Origin: Armatimonadota bacterium
GTDB taxonomy: Bacteria > Sysuimicrobiota > Sysuimicrobiia > Sysuimicrobiales > Sysuimicrobiaceae
DNA: 64,000 nt
Reading direction: 5' to 3'
NCBI GenBank assembly: GCA_031432545.1
Contig: JAVKGX010000004.1
Span: 120,686 to 184,685, forward strand
Made by a program: the position numbers and the translations under genes. Under the pieces are notes generated by a model, which had not been told where the DNA came from, ran no database searches, and saw only the letters and a program-made list of their open reading frames with translations. Positions 27,896 through 36,609 of this stretch are shown here, in pieces (the first letter of the stretch is position 1; the number at the start of each line of letters is the position of its first letter).

Positions 27896-29074
27896 TTGGG
27901 GTACAGCGCCGAAAGAAAGAGAATCGCCGCGGTCGGCACTCTACTCACTGTGTTGGCTTTGGCCGCCGGCCGCTCTACCCAAGCGTCGGACCCCCCCGTC
28001 CGCGCGATCCGCTTCGATCCCGGATACTACTACAACACCGGTCTTTCGGCCGACGTGCTCGCCGCACGACTCGTGAATCACTGGGCGGATCACGGAGTAA
28101 ACCTCGTGTACTTCTATGCCTACAGTTTCGCCTATGGCGCCCGTTATCCCACGCGCTACTTGTACAACGCGCAGGAAGACTTCGGGCGCCTGAACCTCCT
28201 GCAGCGGATCGTCTCAGAAGCGCACCGCCGGGGCATCAGGGTGATCGCATGGGTGTACGTGCTGCGGCACAAGGGCGCCTGGGAGGCACGCCCGAGTTGG
28301 CGCAGCCTGACCGCCGACGGCACGCCGTACCGCGAAGGGTTCGACCAATACTTCCTGTCGCCGCACCATCCCGAGGCCGTGACCTGGTGGCTCGGTTTTT
28401 TGGAGGATTTGCTCCGGGCCGTGCCGGATCTCGATGGAGTCGACCTGGCGGAACCTGTCGTCAACTGGTGGGGAGACACTGCCGACCACTCCCTAGCAGC
28501 AACATACGCGTTTCACCGCGTCCATCCGCGCGTGCGTGTCGGCGGGCAGGAGTGGCTTCTGTTCCGCGCGGATGCGCTCCGTGTCGTCCTGGAGCGGAGC
28601 ACTGAGCTCGCGCGTCGGTACGGCAAGGAGGTCCACGTAACCACCGTAATGACGCCGGAGCCGAACGGCACCCTCATCTCATCCGACGCCCAACGGGACG
28701 CAACCGGATTCGATCTCGACGGCCTCCTATCCGGCAGGTTTCGCCCCGATGTCGTCAACGTGGAGCTGATCTTTCAACAGTGGGCCAGTCTGTATCGAAA
28801 CCCCGGCGTGTTCACGCCCGAGTGGACGGCGCGTGCCGCAAGAGCTGCCGATCGAAAGGTGCGCGGCCGTGCACGTCTTGTGATACACGTAGAACTGTCG
28901 TCGTTCGGGACGGCGTCTCCCACCGTGCCGGATCTGTCACGTGTCCTCACATCCCTCCAACGTGCGGGATACAGCTCCGTTGACGTGTACGCGGGCCATC
29001 TGATCGACGCCATCGGAGGGTGGGAAGCTCTGCGATCCGCCCTGCTTTCTCGGATCGCGGCTCACGGCCGGTGA
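27896..29074 (+). CDS. Secreted glycoside-hydrolase-like TIM-barrel protein under riboswitch control
   Basis: A 392-residue exported protein. The start is TTG 27896, preceded by GGGGGG; any longer reading would translate the riboswitches. A signal peptide spans about residues 1-31 (basic ERKRI, then AAVGTLLTVLALAAG). The mature domain begins RAIRFDPGYYY and has conserved barrel segments FYAYSFAYGARYPTRYLY, RIVSEAHRRGIRVIAWVYV and LDGVDLAEPVVNWWG. It is clearly paralogous to the first 390 residues of the 980-residue protein across the locus. This looks like the hypothetical glycosyl hydrolase (GHL) families that accompany exopolysaccharide systems. The Glu/Asp residues in DLAEP are candidate catalytic residues. 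The substrate is inferred to be the locus polysaccharide. Confidence 0.8.
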   Translation: MGYSAERKRIAAVGTLLTVLALAAGRSTQASDPPVRAIRFDPGYYYNTGLSADVLAARLVNHWADHGVNLVYFYAYSFAYGARYPTRYLYNAQEDFGRLNLLQRIVSEAHRRGIRVIAWVYVLRHKGAWEARPSWRSLTADGTPYREGFDQYFLSPHHPEAVTWWLGFLEDLLRAVPDLDGVDLAEPVVNWWGDTADHSLAATYAFHRVHPRVRVGGQEWLLFRADALRVVLERSTELARRYGKEVHVTTVMTPEPNGTLISSDAQRDATGFDLDGLLSGRFRPDVVNVELIFQQWASLYRNPGVFTPEWTARAARAADRKVRGRARLVIHVELSSFGTASPTVPDLSRVLTSLQRAGYSSVDVYAGHLIDAIGGWEALRSALLSRIAAHGR

Positions 29075-29107
29075 CACGCTTCCGCTGGCAACCAAGCGCA
29101 CCGGGGA

Positions 29108-30373
29108 TCAGTATCTCTTGGTCTTTTCCCACACCGGCTCGCCGCCCGGTCGCACTGTCCTCTGTCTCCTTCGCAGAGTCGGAACCATGCTGCGCAGCGC
29201 AACGTAGAGCCAAAGTTGTGTATAGGTAAAATACATCAGCGCCACGAGCAGCAGGTTCGGCAGGCGGTCTTCCCCCTCGATGACCAGCGTGATCGCAAAC
29301 TCAAGTACGAACATGGTGTACGCGAGAGCCCACAGGAGTCCAAACGGTCCCCACATAGAAAACCCGAGCCACCCCACCGCACCCCCGACAAACAGCACGT
29401 CGCTGAGAAGCACCGCGACCAAAAACAAGTAATACGTGGCGACCGACTGCAGGATCTCCAGCTTGACGGGAGAGTCCCACGGCTTCAACAGTTTGAAGAT
29501 GCTCTTCCGGATGACGTAGTTGTTCCCGCGCATCCACCGCATACGCTGCCGGATCCACACCCCGAGTTCCTCCGGCTCCTGTTCCCAGCTCACCGCCGTC
29601 GGCACGAATCCAATCCGCCAGCCCGCCTCATAGACACGAATCGTCAACTCCAAGTCCTCCGTGAGGGCACGCGGATCCCAGCCACCGACACGGTCAAGTA
29701 GATGCCTCCAAATCACGAAGTTGGTGCCCGGAAGAACCGTCAGGCCAGCGAGCCAGTACCTCCCGGCCTGATTGATCCACTGGTACGCGATGAACTCGAT
29801 GTTGGCCGAGCGCGTCATGAACGTCCGGCTACGGTTGAGGGTTCTGACCTTGCCGACGGCCGCACCCAGCTTCGACGAGTCGAGCAGCGCCGAGACCAGG
29901 TAACGCAGGGCGTAGCGATCCGGTCGGTTGTCTGCATCGTACACAGCAATCACATCGCCTGTTGCCGCTGCAAGGCCATGATTCAGAGCCACAGACTTCC
30001 CCCGGCCGCCCGCCGTTGCCGGTATGGACACCACAGTGAGTCTGTCGTGCTCGCGCTTCATTCCCTCCAGAATTTCCCCGGTCGCGTCCGTAGATCCGTC
30101 GTCGATCACGATGATCTCGACGCGTTCCCGCGGATAGTCCATCTCCGAGATTGCAGCGACCGTATCGGCAATCACCCGCTCCTCGTTACGGGCCGGAATC
30201 AATATCGACACGGTGGGCAAGTCGCGATGCACACGGAGAAGCTTTGGAAAGTAGTCTCTTGCGTGTCGGCTGTAGTGGTAACCGGCTACTGTCAGCACCA
30301 GGTAGTAGACGAGCAGCGCCCAGATCACAGCGACGCAGCTGTAGTAGACAATCAGAATCGCCGTACCGGTCAC
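29108..30373 (-). CDS. Processive family 2 glycosyltransferase (PgaC/BcsA-like polysaccharide synthase)
   Basis: A 421-residue membrane synthase. An N-terminal helix pair (residues about 5-30) precedes the GT-A domain: DDGSTD (91-96), YDADNRP with the DxD (145-151), acceptor-site TED (238-240) and QRMRW (276-280), the Q(Q/R)xRW motif of processive synthases. Three or four C-terminal helices (about 305-400) form the translocation pore. No PilZ domain follows, unlike BcsA, so c-di-GMP control must come from another subunit. It overlaps the upstream gene by 4 bp (ATGA) and ends the operon. A beta-1,4- or 1,6-linked hexose or GlcNAc polymer is the usual product; identity unknown. Confidence 0.92.
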   Translation of the reverse strand: MTGTAILIVYYSCVAVIWALLVYYLVLTVAGYHYSRHARDYFPKLLRVHRDLPTVSILIPARNEERVIADTVAAISEMDYPRERVEIIVIDDGSTDATGEILEGMKREHDRLTVVSIPATAGGRGKSVALNHGLAAATGDVIAVYDADNRPDRYALRYLVSALLDSSKLGAAVGKVRTLNRSRTFMTRSANIEFIAYQWINQAGRYWLAGLTVLPGTNFVIWRHLLDRVGGWDPRALTEDLELTIRVYEAGWRIGFVPTAVSWEQEPEELGVWIRQRMRWMRGNNYVIRKSIFKLLKPWDSPVKLEILQSVATYYLFLVAVLLSDVLFVGGAVGWLGFSMWGPFGLLWALAYTMFVLEFAITLVIEGEDRLPNLLLVALMYFTYTQLWLYVALRSMVPTLRRRQRTVRPGGEPVWEKTKRY

Positions 30374-33312
30374 CGAAGGTCCCTCCCACGGAGCCTGCGC
30401 AGCTTAATGCGCAAGTACAGCGTCAGCAGCAGCATCGTCCCAACGGCAGCCAACAACGACAACATCACCCCCAGAATCGCGCCGGCACGGCCCACGGCGT
30501 CCATTTCCCGCCACCGCCTCGCGTTCACCTCCAAGACGTACTCGGCGTGCAGGAAAAGGGCGCGAACGCTCATGGGGTGAAAGTGGAGGACCTCCAGAAT
30601 TAGCAGGCTGTCGGGACGCGTCCTCAACGCAACCTCGTACCGTTGGGTCTCGCGGATGCGACGCACGGACCGGGTCCGAACGCTTCCGGCACGGTCCACT
30701 TCGAGCTCACGAAGATACTGCCCCGCCTCGAAATGCAGCCGGACAGTACCCTCGGTCGAAACGATCGCCAGAGTATCGTCGACGACGCGGGCCGGCGCCA
30801 ACTGTCGAAGCGACGTGAAAGCAAAGCCTTCGCGTTTTGCCGCCGCCACGATTTCCCCCAGGACCGCATCGGACGCTGTTGAGGGCACGTCGATGACCGC
30901 CAGCGCATCGCGCACCATTCTCAAAGCGCGGAATGTGTCGTGGCCGGATTGGGGCCACTCCCTGGCCAGGACATTCGGAGACAACACGGTATGGCCATGC
31001 ACATCCTGCCACACCAGATAAGGAAACCGTTGCTGGACCGGCCGTCCGTGAGCGAATGCATACTGGCGAGACTCGACCATCAGAGAGAACGTGTTCCCGA
31101 ACATCGTATAGTCGAAGGGGGATGCCAAACCCCCCGGTGTCATCCATGCGATGGGGAACAGGCCTACCCGCCGCAGTGCCGTAAGCCCGGCACTCAGTCG
31201 GTCCCGGATCAACTCCACGGAGTCGTCCTCCCGCGCTTGGCCTCTCAGAGCGTCCCAGAACTCGAAGTCGGTGCCCGTCCGGCCCCGGAACTGGTGGCTG
31301 TAGCCAGCCAATACGATGTCCGCGCCGGAGCGGGCCAACGCACGCAGGCCATCCACCACAGCCGGGCGATCTTCGAGTCGCACTTGGATTTCGAGAACGG
31401 GATCTACGAACGTAGGCGTGACCGCGACGACCATGCGTACGCCGCTACGATCGGAGAACGCAGCCAGGCGCCACAGGTCTGTTGGCTCCACCTGCGGGTG
31501 CACGTTGCTGACAACCAGGACCGCACGGCGGTCGGCCGCATGCGGGGTCCGCAGCACATCGTGCAGGAGATCCGCCACGATCCACTGCAGGGGCGTCGTC
31601 TCGGGCTCGACATAGAGGTATCCGGCCACATACCAGAAATTGTTTTTCCGGACGACGACGGGCGCGTGTTGCTGGCCCACCGATCCTTCGGCGACGACTT
31701 CCACCGTCATCTCGCGTTGCCGCACTCCCAAAATCGGAATCCGCGGTCGCACTACCGCTTCCACCCCGCGATAACGCACCGCGTCCATTGCGCTCACCGA
31801 TACGGGAATCGGCTGATCGATGCCCAGGTCAGAATCCGTCACACGGAGGAGCTGCCACAGATTCGCTCCGACCCAGAGGACTGACCCTGTGTAACGATCG
31901 AGGTCCGCCAGCAATCGCGGCGGCAGCGGCGCATCCCACTGGGTTCCTTGGTAGATGACGGCATCGAACTTGTGAACGTCTCCCGCTCGATAGTCCGACA
32001 CCGTCTGCGTCTCGACCAGGACACGGAAGTGGCCGAGGAGGTTCACGAGCAACTTGGTGGCCAGCCGCGGGGCCGTTGATGCGTCACGATCCTCGTCCTC
32101 AAGCACAAGAACCGTCTGTGCCGGCCGGCGCCGATCCGGTACCTGGGGTGCCTCACCTCGAAAGGCTCGAAGCAGCCAGGGCCACGCATTCTTATCGTCG
32201 GCCAGTTTGCTTCCGTACACGTCGAACTCCCTCGCCCCCGCCAACCAGGCGGCCCGCATCGCCAAGTACGTCTCCTCGGGGGTAACGCGGCGCTGGCCGA
32301 AGTCGGTGAGTTCAACGTGCACAATCGTCCTGACACGGCCACCGATCCTGCGTAGGATTTCCGACGTCGCGTATCCTGTCCACCCAGGCGTGAAGGTCAC
32401 GTAGTCATACACATTCCCCCACTGCTGCCAGATGATCTCGACCTTGATGGCATCCGGATTATTGGGGGGCGCCAGGATTGCTTCCAAGTCGAATCCCGTC
32501 TGAGCTGCCTGCTCCTCGCTGGTCAACAAACGTCCATCCCCCCATGCAGATACCACGCTCGTCACGTGAATCTCTCGCCCGTGCTCCCGCACGAGCCGTA
32601 CGGTGGTTCTCACGAACTCCGTCAACTGCTCCGCCCGCCAGCGGATCCAAATACGTCCTCCAAGCGCGGCACCTGGGTGCGCTGCTCTGAACGCGCGTAC
32701 CGCCTCCGGGTGATAATCGGCCTCTGTGCCCCACCAGTTGATCACCGGCTCTCGCAGCTCGATTCCGTCGAGATCGGGATAGTTCACCAACACCTCTCGC
32801 AGCAGGCCCAACCACCAGCTGACCACCTCAGGGTGGGACACCGACAAAAAGTACTGGACATCGACACCACGTGGGTTGAAGTCCCTCCCGTCCCTTCTCT
32901 TGGCCCTCCAGTCGGGCCGTGCCAGCCAGGCGCCGCGGTGCGTGTGGCTGTAAAAGGCCGCGAAGACACGGATTCTGCGAGCGTGCGCTTCCTGGATCAA
33001 CAAGCGGAGGAAGTCAGCCCGTCCAAGCGTGTCCATCGTGTTGTGGATGTAGGTGGTTCGGTAGTAGGCGCCGTACGCGACGTTGTAGGCGTTCACGTAG
33101 ACCACATTGACTCCGTGGGCAGCCCACAAGGCAGCGAGCCGTGCCGCTAGGTGTTCTGGCGATACCCGTAGGGGGTAGTAGTCGGCGGGGTCGACGACGA
33201 TCGCACGAATAGGATCGGACGCTAAAGCTGTCGTTCCAAACGCCGGCAACGACGCCGTCATGACGACGAGCAGCACGGCGAAGGAAACGTACCTATTCGA
33301 GGGCACGGGCAT
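30370..33312 (-). CDS. Exported glycoside-hydrolase-like / deacetylase-like membrane protein
   Basis: A 980-residue protein. It contains a signal peptide (1-31), a GHL-type TIM barrel (33-390, paralogous to the riboswitch-controlled gene), a flavodoxin-like alpha/beta region (398-590), a polysaccharide-deacetylase-like DUF2334 region (595-860), a beta-rich tail and one C-terminal membrane helix (about 941-968) with a basic end. In the deacetylase-like part the expected metal-binding Asp pair is replaced (SNVHP at 602-606) and the HGYxH motif reads AGYSHQ (669-674), so it may be catalytically weak or dead. The hydrolase-plus-deacetylase layout recalls PelA and PgaB. It starts at ATG 33312 inside the end of the GGDEF gene. 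Confidence 0.82.
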   Translation of the reverse strand: MPVPSNRYVSFAVLLVVMTASLPAFGTTALASDPIRAIVVDPADYYPLRVSPEHLAARLAALWAAHGVNVVYVNAYNVAYGAYYRTTYIHNTMDTLGRADFLRLLIQEAHARRIRVFAAFYSHTHRGAWLARPDWRAKRRDGRDFNPRGVDVQYFLSVSHPEVVSWWLGLLREVLVNYPDLDGIELREPVINWWGTEADYHPEAVRAFRAAHPGAALGGRIWIRWRAEQLTEFVRTTVRLVREHGREIHVTSVVSAWGDGRLLTSEEQAAQTGFDLEAILAPPNNPDAIKVEIIWQQWGNVYDYVTFTPGWTGYATSEILRRIGGRVRTIVHVELTDFGQRRVTPEETYLAMRAAWLAGAREFDVYGSKLADDKNAWPWLLRAFRGEAPQVPDRRRPAQTVLVLEDEDRDASTAPRLATKLLVNLLGHFRVLVETQTVSDYRAGDVHKFDAVIYQGTQWDAPLPPRLLADLDRYTGSVLWVGANLWQLLRVTDSDLGIDQPIPVSVSAMDAVRYRGVEAVVRPRIPILGVRQREMTVEVVAEGSVGQQHAPVVVRKNNFWYVAGYLYVEPETTPLQWIVADLLHDVLRTPHAADRRAVLVVSNVHPQVEPTDLWRLAAFSDRSGVRMVVAVTPTFVDPVLEIQVRLEDRPAVVDGLRALARSGADIVLAGYSHQFRGRTGTDFEFWDALRGQAREDDSVELIRDRLSAGLTALRRVGLFPIAWMTPGGLASPFDYTMFGNTFSLMVESRQYAFAHGRPVQQRFPYLVWQDVHGHTVLSPNVLAREWPQSGHDTFRALRMVRDALAVIDVPSTASDAVLGEIVAAAKREGFAFTSLRQLAPARVVDDTLAIVSTEGTVRLHFEAGQYLRELEVDRAGSVRTRSVRRIRETQRYEVALRTRPDSLLILEVLHFHPMSVRALFLHAEYVLEVNARRWREMDAVGRAGAILGVMLSLLAAVGTMLLLTLYLRIKLRRLRGRDLR

Positions 33313-34213
33313 CCGTGCTGGTAAGCATCAGGCCGCGGCCAGACAGTTCGGCGCGTCGGAGCGTCGCCTTCACCGCCTCCAGCAAAGCCTCAGCCGACTC
33401 GCCGTCCTGAGGGTACGAGACGACGGCACCTGAAAGGGTGAAGCGGACCTCCTGTCCATTGGGAGCCAAAATCGGTGGGCGGCTCGACGACGACAACAGC
33501 CTTCGCAAGGCGACAGCCGCACGCGCTGCGTCCGTCTCCGGCAAGAGAAGGAGGAAGCGCCCCGGTTCGTCCTCCGCCAGGTGGTCGAAGCGACGCACCT
33601 GGCTGAGCATCTGACGTGCGATCTGCGTAACTGCTTCGGCGGCAGCTTTGGGACCGTGGGCCGCCTCGATCTCTCGAAGATTGTCGATCTGCATTGCGAC
33701 GAGTGTCAAAGGACGACCGTACCGCTGCGCGCGTGCAACCTCCTCGACGAGACTGAGTCTCATTCGGCTGCTCGTGTACAGCCCCGTTGTCGGATCGATG
33801 GCGGACAGGGCGGCCAGACTCTGGGAGGCGTGTTCCAGTCGCTCTTGAATCTGGGCGCGGGTGCGGGCCGTCGCCTGTGAGATCCACGTGGCAGCCGCGA
33901 GCATAGCGAGCCACAAGGCGCCCAAGCCCCGCCACGCCTCCTGGGCAACCCGCCAGGGCACGACCAGGCTTGTGCCAACGACCAGAACAACCGCGAGGGC
34001 AACCAGAAGTGCCACCGGGCGGTCGAAGTGCAGCCCAGCGCCGAGAACAACGGCAATACCCAGCGGCCCGGCCACGTGCCACGGCTGGGCGGTGTGTGTT
34101 GCCAAAAGCGCCGTCAATACAACTATCACGATGTGCCCCCACAGAACTGCGGTCAGAGATGGTACGCGGTCGACCCCGCTGGACTTCACAGCGTTCCGCC
34201 TGTCCTCCCACAT
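33293..34213 (-). CDS. Membrane protein with degenerate GGDEF domain and intact I-site (PelD-like c-di-GMP receptor)
   Basis: A 306-residue protein: about four membrane helices (residues 20-112), a short coiled coil (115-135) and a GGDEF-fold domain (138-306). The catalytic GGDEF is EPGRF (216-220) and the metal-binding Asp of the first motif is Gln (MQID), so it cannot make c-di-GMP. The inhibitory-site motif RxxD is kept as R207-R-F-D210 with exactly five residues before the former GGDEF, as in PleD and PelD. This predicts a c-di-GMP receptor that activates secretion. It is smaller than PelD, with no GAF domain. ATG 34213 has GGGGGA upstream; the TTG at 34237 overlaps the previous stop. Confidence 0.85.
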   Translation of the reverse strand: MWEDRRNAVKSSGVDRVPSLTAVLWGHIVIVVLTALLATHTAQPWHVAGPLGIAVVLGAGLHFDRPVALLVALAVVLVVGTSLVVPWRVAQEAWRGLGALWLAMLAAATWISQATARTRAQIQERLEHASQSLAALSAIDPTTGLYTSSRMRLSLVEEVARAQRYGRPLTLVAMQIDNLREIEAAHGPKAAAEAVTQIARQMLSQVRRFDHLAEDEPGRFLLLLPETDAARAAVALRRLLSSSSRPPILAPNGQEVRFTLSGAVVSYPQDGESAEALLEAVKATLRRAELSGRGLMLTSTDARALE

Positions 34214-34233
34214 GTCGAATCCCCCGCGTTGCG

Positions 34234-35469
34234 TCAACGGGCTGCGTCCTTATGCACCTGGATGACCGCGCCGTGATAGTAGTGCCCTAGGATCTGGCGG
34301 TAGGAGTAACCAGCGCGCGCCAGGCCCCATGCCCCATGCTGCGATAGGCCAACGCCGTGTCCGAGACCGAACCCCTCGACCCAAATGCCATCGCTCGTCG
34401 GCCGGACTTCGGCTCGTGCGCCGGGTAGACCCAGCGCAGTGCGAATCGGATCGGCCCCGTCAATCCGTAACCTGCCCTCCGAGTGCGCGACTTCCACCCT
34501 CATGAGTCTCTGCGATGCTCCGCCGCGCAGCGCTTGGATGCTGCGAACCTCGGTCACCAAGAACCCAGACTCACGCAACTTCTGCTCGATCTGCCGCCAC
34601 GTTAGAAACCTGGACCACCGCCAGCTGTCTTCGTACCCTGGGAGTTCGAGAGCCGACCGGTCGTATGGCGAGGCGACCGCGCGGAGATAGGGAAACTGAG
34701 ACCGAACCGAGCCCGGCCACACGACGTCGACCGTCTCCGTGTGTCCACCAGCGTTGGCGTCGTAAGCCGCGAACATCGGCCGGTCTGAATAGGTGAGCAC
34801 CTCCCCGAAAGTTGCCTGCACGGCGTGCCTGGCGAGGGGGGTCTCACCGGCGACACCTCGGTACACCTGGTCGGAAACCGACACGTCGAAGCCGGCATGC
34901 TGCCAGCGGCGTTCCACCCGGGCGACGTAGAGTGCGAATGTGCGGCTGATCACCGCCTGCACCTTGAAGGCTTCGGGATGGGCAAACATTTCGTTGGCCA
35001 CGACACCCGCCACGTAGTCCTCGATGCTAACCCGGTTGACGATTCTGAATCCCGAGCCTTCCGGCCAGACTTCCAGTGCGCCGCGCCATTGACTGCCATT
35101 GAGTTCCAGAAGCTTTCGGCGGTCGCGCGGGCGAATCGTCAGCGGCAGGTCGAGCGCCGCCTCCAGCCCATCGATACGAACGCGGGGTCTGATGCCTGCG
35201 GTGATCTCGAGACGCCCGACGGGGGACCGGCGGACTCCCCGAGCCTCGACTTCCGCCTCTCCGACGATCCGCACGGACGGTATGGCGTTGGTACCGTGCC
35301 ACAGCGCCACCCGCAGCTCCACCGGGACGGTAGCCGCTTCCAACCCGACCGGGTACGAGCCTGCCAGGACCCACCCCGACGCTAGGGTCGCAGACAGAAG
35401 GGGGGACACGATCCATCGGTTAACCCGCTGCCATCCGCGCTGCCTGCACACTTCTACCCCCCAGCTCAC
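34234..35469 (-). CDS. SpoIID/LytB-domain protein (peptidoglycan-processing type)
   Basis: A 411-residue exported protein with a hydrophobic N-terminal segment (about residues 18-45). The SpoIID domain includes VSIEDYVAGVVANEMFAHPEAFKVQAVISRTFALY, which contains the catalytic Glu of SpoIID lytic transglycosylases, and the C-terminal FGLGHGVGLSQHGAWGLARAG signature. It may open peptidoglycan glycan strands for the polymer export machinery; this is inferred from its place inside the synthase operon. GTG 35469 is the upstream end of the frame; GTG 35451 has a better GGGGGG ribosome site and is equally likely. Confidence 0.87.
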   Translation of the reverse strand: MSWGVEVCRQRGWQRVNRWIVSPLLSATLASGWVLAGSYPVGLEAATVPVELRVALWHGTNAIPSVRIVGEAEVEARGVRRSPVGRLEITAGIRPRVRIDGLEAALDLPLTIRPRDRRKLLELNGSQWRGALEVWPEGSGFRIVNRVSIEDYVAGVVANEMFAHPEAFKVQAVISRTFALYVARVERRWQHAGFDVSVSDQVYRGVAGETPLARHAVQATFGEVLTYSDRPMFAAYDANAGGHTETVDVVWPGSVRSQFPYLRAVASPYDRSALELPGYEDSWRWSRFLTWRQIEQKLRESGFLVTEVRSIQALRGGASQRLMRVEVAHSEGRLRIDGADPIRTALGLPGARAEVRPTSDGIWVEGFGLGHGVGLSQHGAWGLARAGYSYRQILGHYYHGAVIQVHKDAAR

Positions 35470-35523
35470 CCGCTGACCCCACCGTCAAGACCCTGGTGAG
35501 CAAGAACCGTGCCTTGTTGATCT

Positions 35524-36609
35524 CTAGCCGACCTCCTCTGAGCAGCGAATCTGGAATCCATTCCGTATCGTCTGCACCACGGGCTTTCCGAGGATTGCCC
35601 ATCCCCGGTCGTCCGGTGGGGTGGTCACGGCGGTGGGCCAGTAGAACCAGACGCTTCCCCGCCACCAAGATGCATGATCACAGAAGATATCGAATACCGA
35701 CTGGGCTGCTGTGGCCTGTTCCCGGAGATCCTGCACGGGTCTGCCGGTGTCAGCCGGAACACGAGCTGCCGAGTTCCACGGTTCGATAGCCGCACCTTCG
35801 ATGCTCCGATAGCCAACTTCAAGGAAGACGATCGGTTTCCCGAAGCGCCGGCTGATCGTTGCAAGTTGATATACGATGTCGTGCCCGTGCCGCGATGCGC
35901 GCCACCCCCTCCGCATCTCCGCCAGTGTCGCGCGAGGCTTGTTGACCAGGTCGAAGTAGGGTGCCAGTCCGATGACGTCCACATCCGCTAACCAATCCGA
36001 GGACAAAATGCGGTGCCAGTCCCTGAGATCCCACCAGGAGTTCAGTTTTACTGCTATCCATCCCCGGTAAACGGAGCGGATCTCCCGAATGATACGGCGC
36101 CAGGAGGAGGTCTCCTCTAGGAGGGAGGTGTACTCGTTGAAGATCGTCAGCAAGGAGACGTTCTCGTGCTGTGCCACCCGTGCGTATCCCTGCATCAGCC
36201 TCCCATAGGATCGAAACCACTGGGATCGATCTTCCGGCGCAACCAAGGCCGCCCAAGCGCGGCCCCCGTCGACCAACAAGTGGACGATCCAGGAGACTTC
36301 TCTACCCCCCTGCCTTGCTCGCCGAGTCAGACTCCGGATCGCGTCCAATTGCCTGTCACCGTCCGAGATGGTAGATGACGTCATGGATTCTTGGTCGAAG
36401 AAAAACCGAAATTGTACCCACTGCGTCTCCGGGACGTCCACGAGCAAACGACTCAGTGCTCGAAGTGCCTCGGGACTGTGGTAGGGGTTCGCGTCGGGGT
36501 ATAGTTCGACACCCCGCACGTACATTGGCGTCGACCCGACCGACATTGTTGCCGTGGTGAGCACGAAACCGATCGCAACGGCGAACTGCACGCACCGACT
36601 CCGGGCCAC
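35524..36609 (-). CDS. Exported GH113-like glycoside hydrolase
   Basis: A 361-residue protein with an N-terminal signal or anchor (FAVAIGFVLTTATMSVG). The TIM barrel has NEYTSLLEE (acid/base Glu region) and VFLEVGYRSIEGAAIEPW (nucleophile Glu region), matching the GH113 mannanase-like pattern. GTG 36609 follows AAGGA at proper spacing; an upstream GTG-rich extension to 36738 adds a non-conserved N-terminus. It is the first gene of the five-gene polysaccharide operon. It could trim or length-control the polymer. A weak TTGAGT-17-GTAGAC promoter-like pair lies upstream around 36771-36800. Confidence 0.82.
   Translation of the reverse strand: MARSRCVQFAVAIGFVLTTATMSVGSTPMYVRGVELYPDANPYHSPEALRALSRLLVDVPETQWVQFRFFFDQESMTSSTISDGDRQLDAIRSLTRRARQGGREVSWIVHLLVDGGRAWAALVAPEDRSQWFRSYGRLMQGYARVAQHENVSLLTIFNEYTSLLEETSSWRRIIREIRSVYRGWIAVKLNSWWDLRDWHRILSSDWLADVDVIGLAPYFDLVNKPRATLAEMRRGWRASRHGHDIVYQLATISRRFGKPIVFLEVGYRSIEGAAIEPWNSAARVPADTGRPVQDLREQATAAQSVFDIFCDHASWWRGSVWFYWPTAVTTPPDDRGWAILGKPVVQTIRNGFQIRCSEEVG

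Noticed and set aside
33293-34213. Active diguanylate cyclase
   Set aside because: The GGDEF motif is EPGRF and a metal Asp is missing, so catalysis is not expected.
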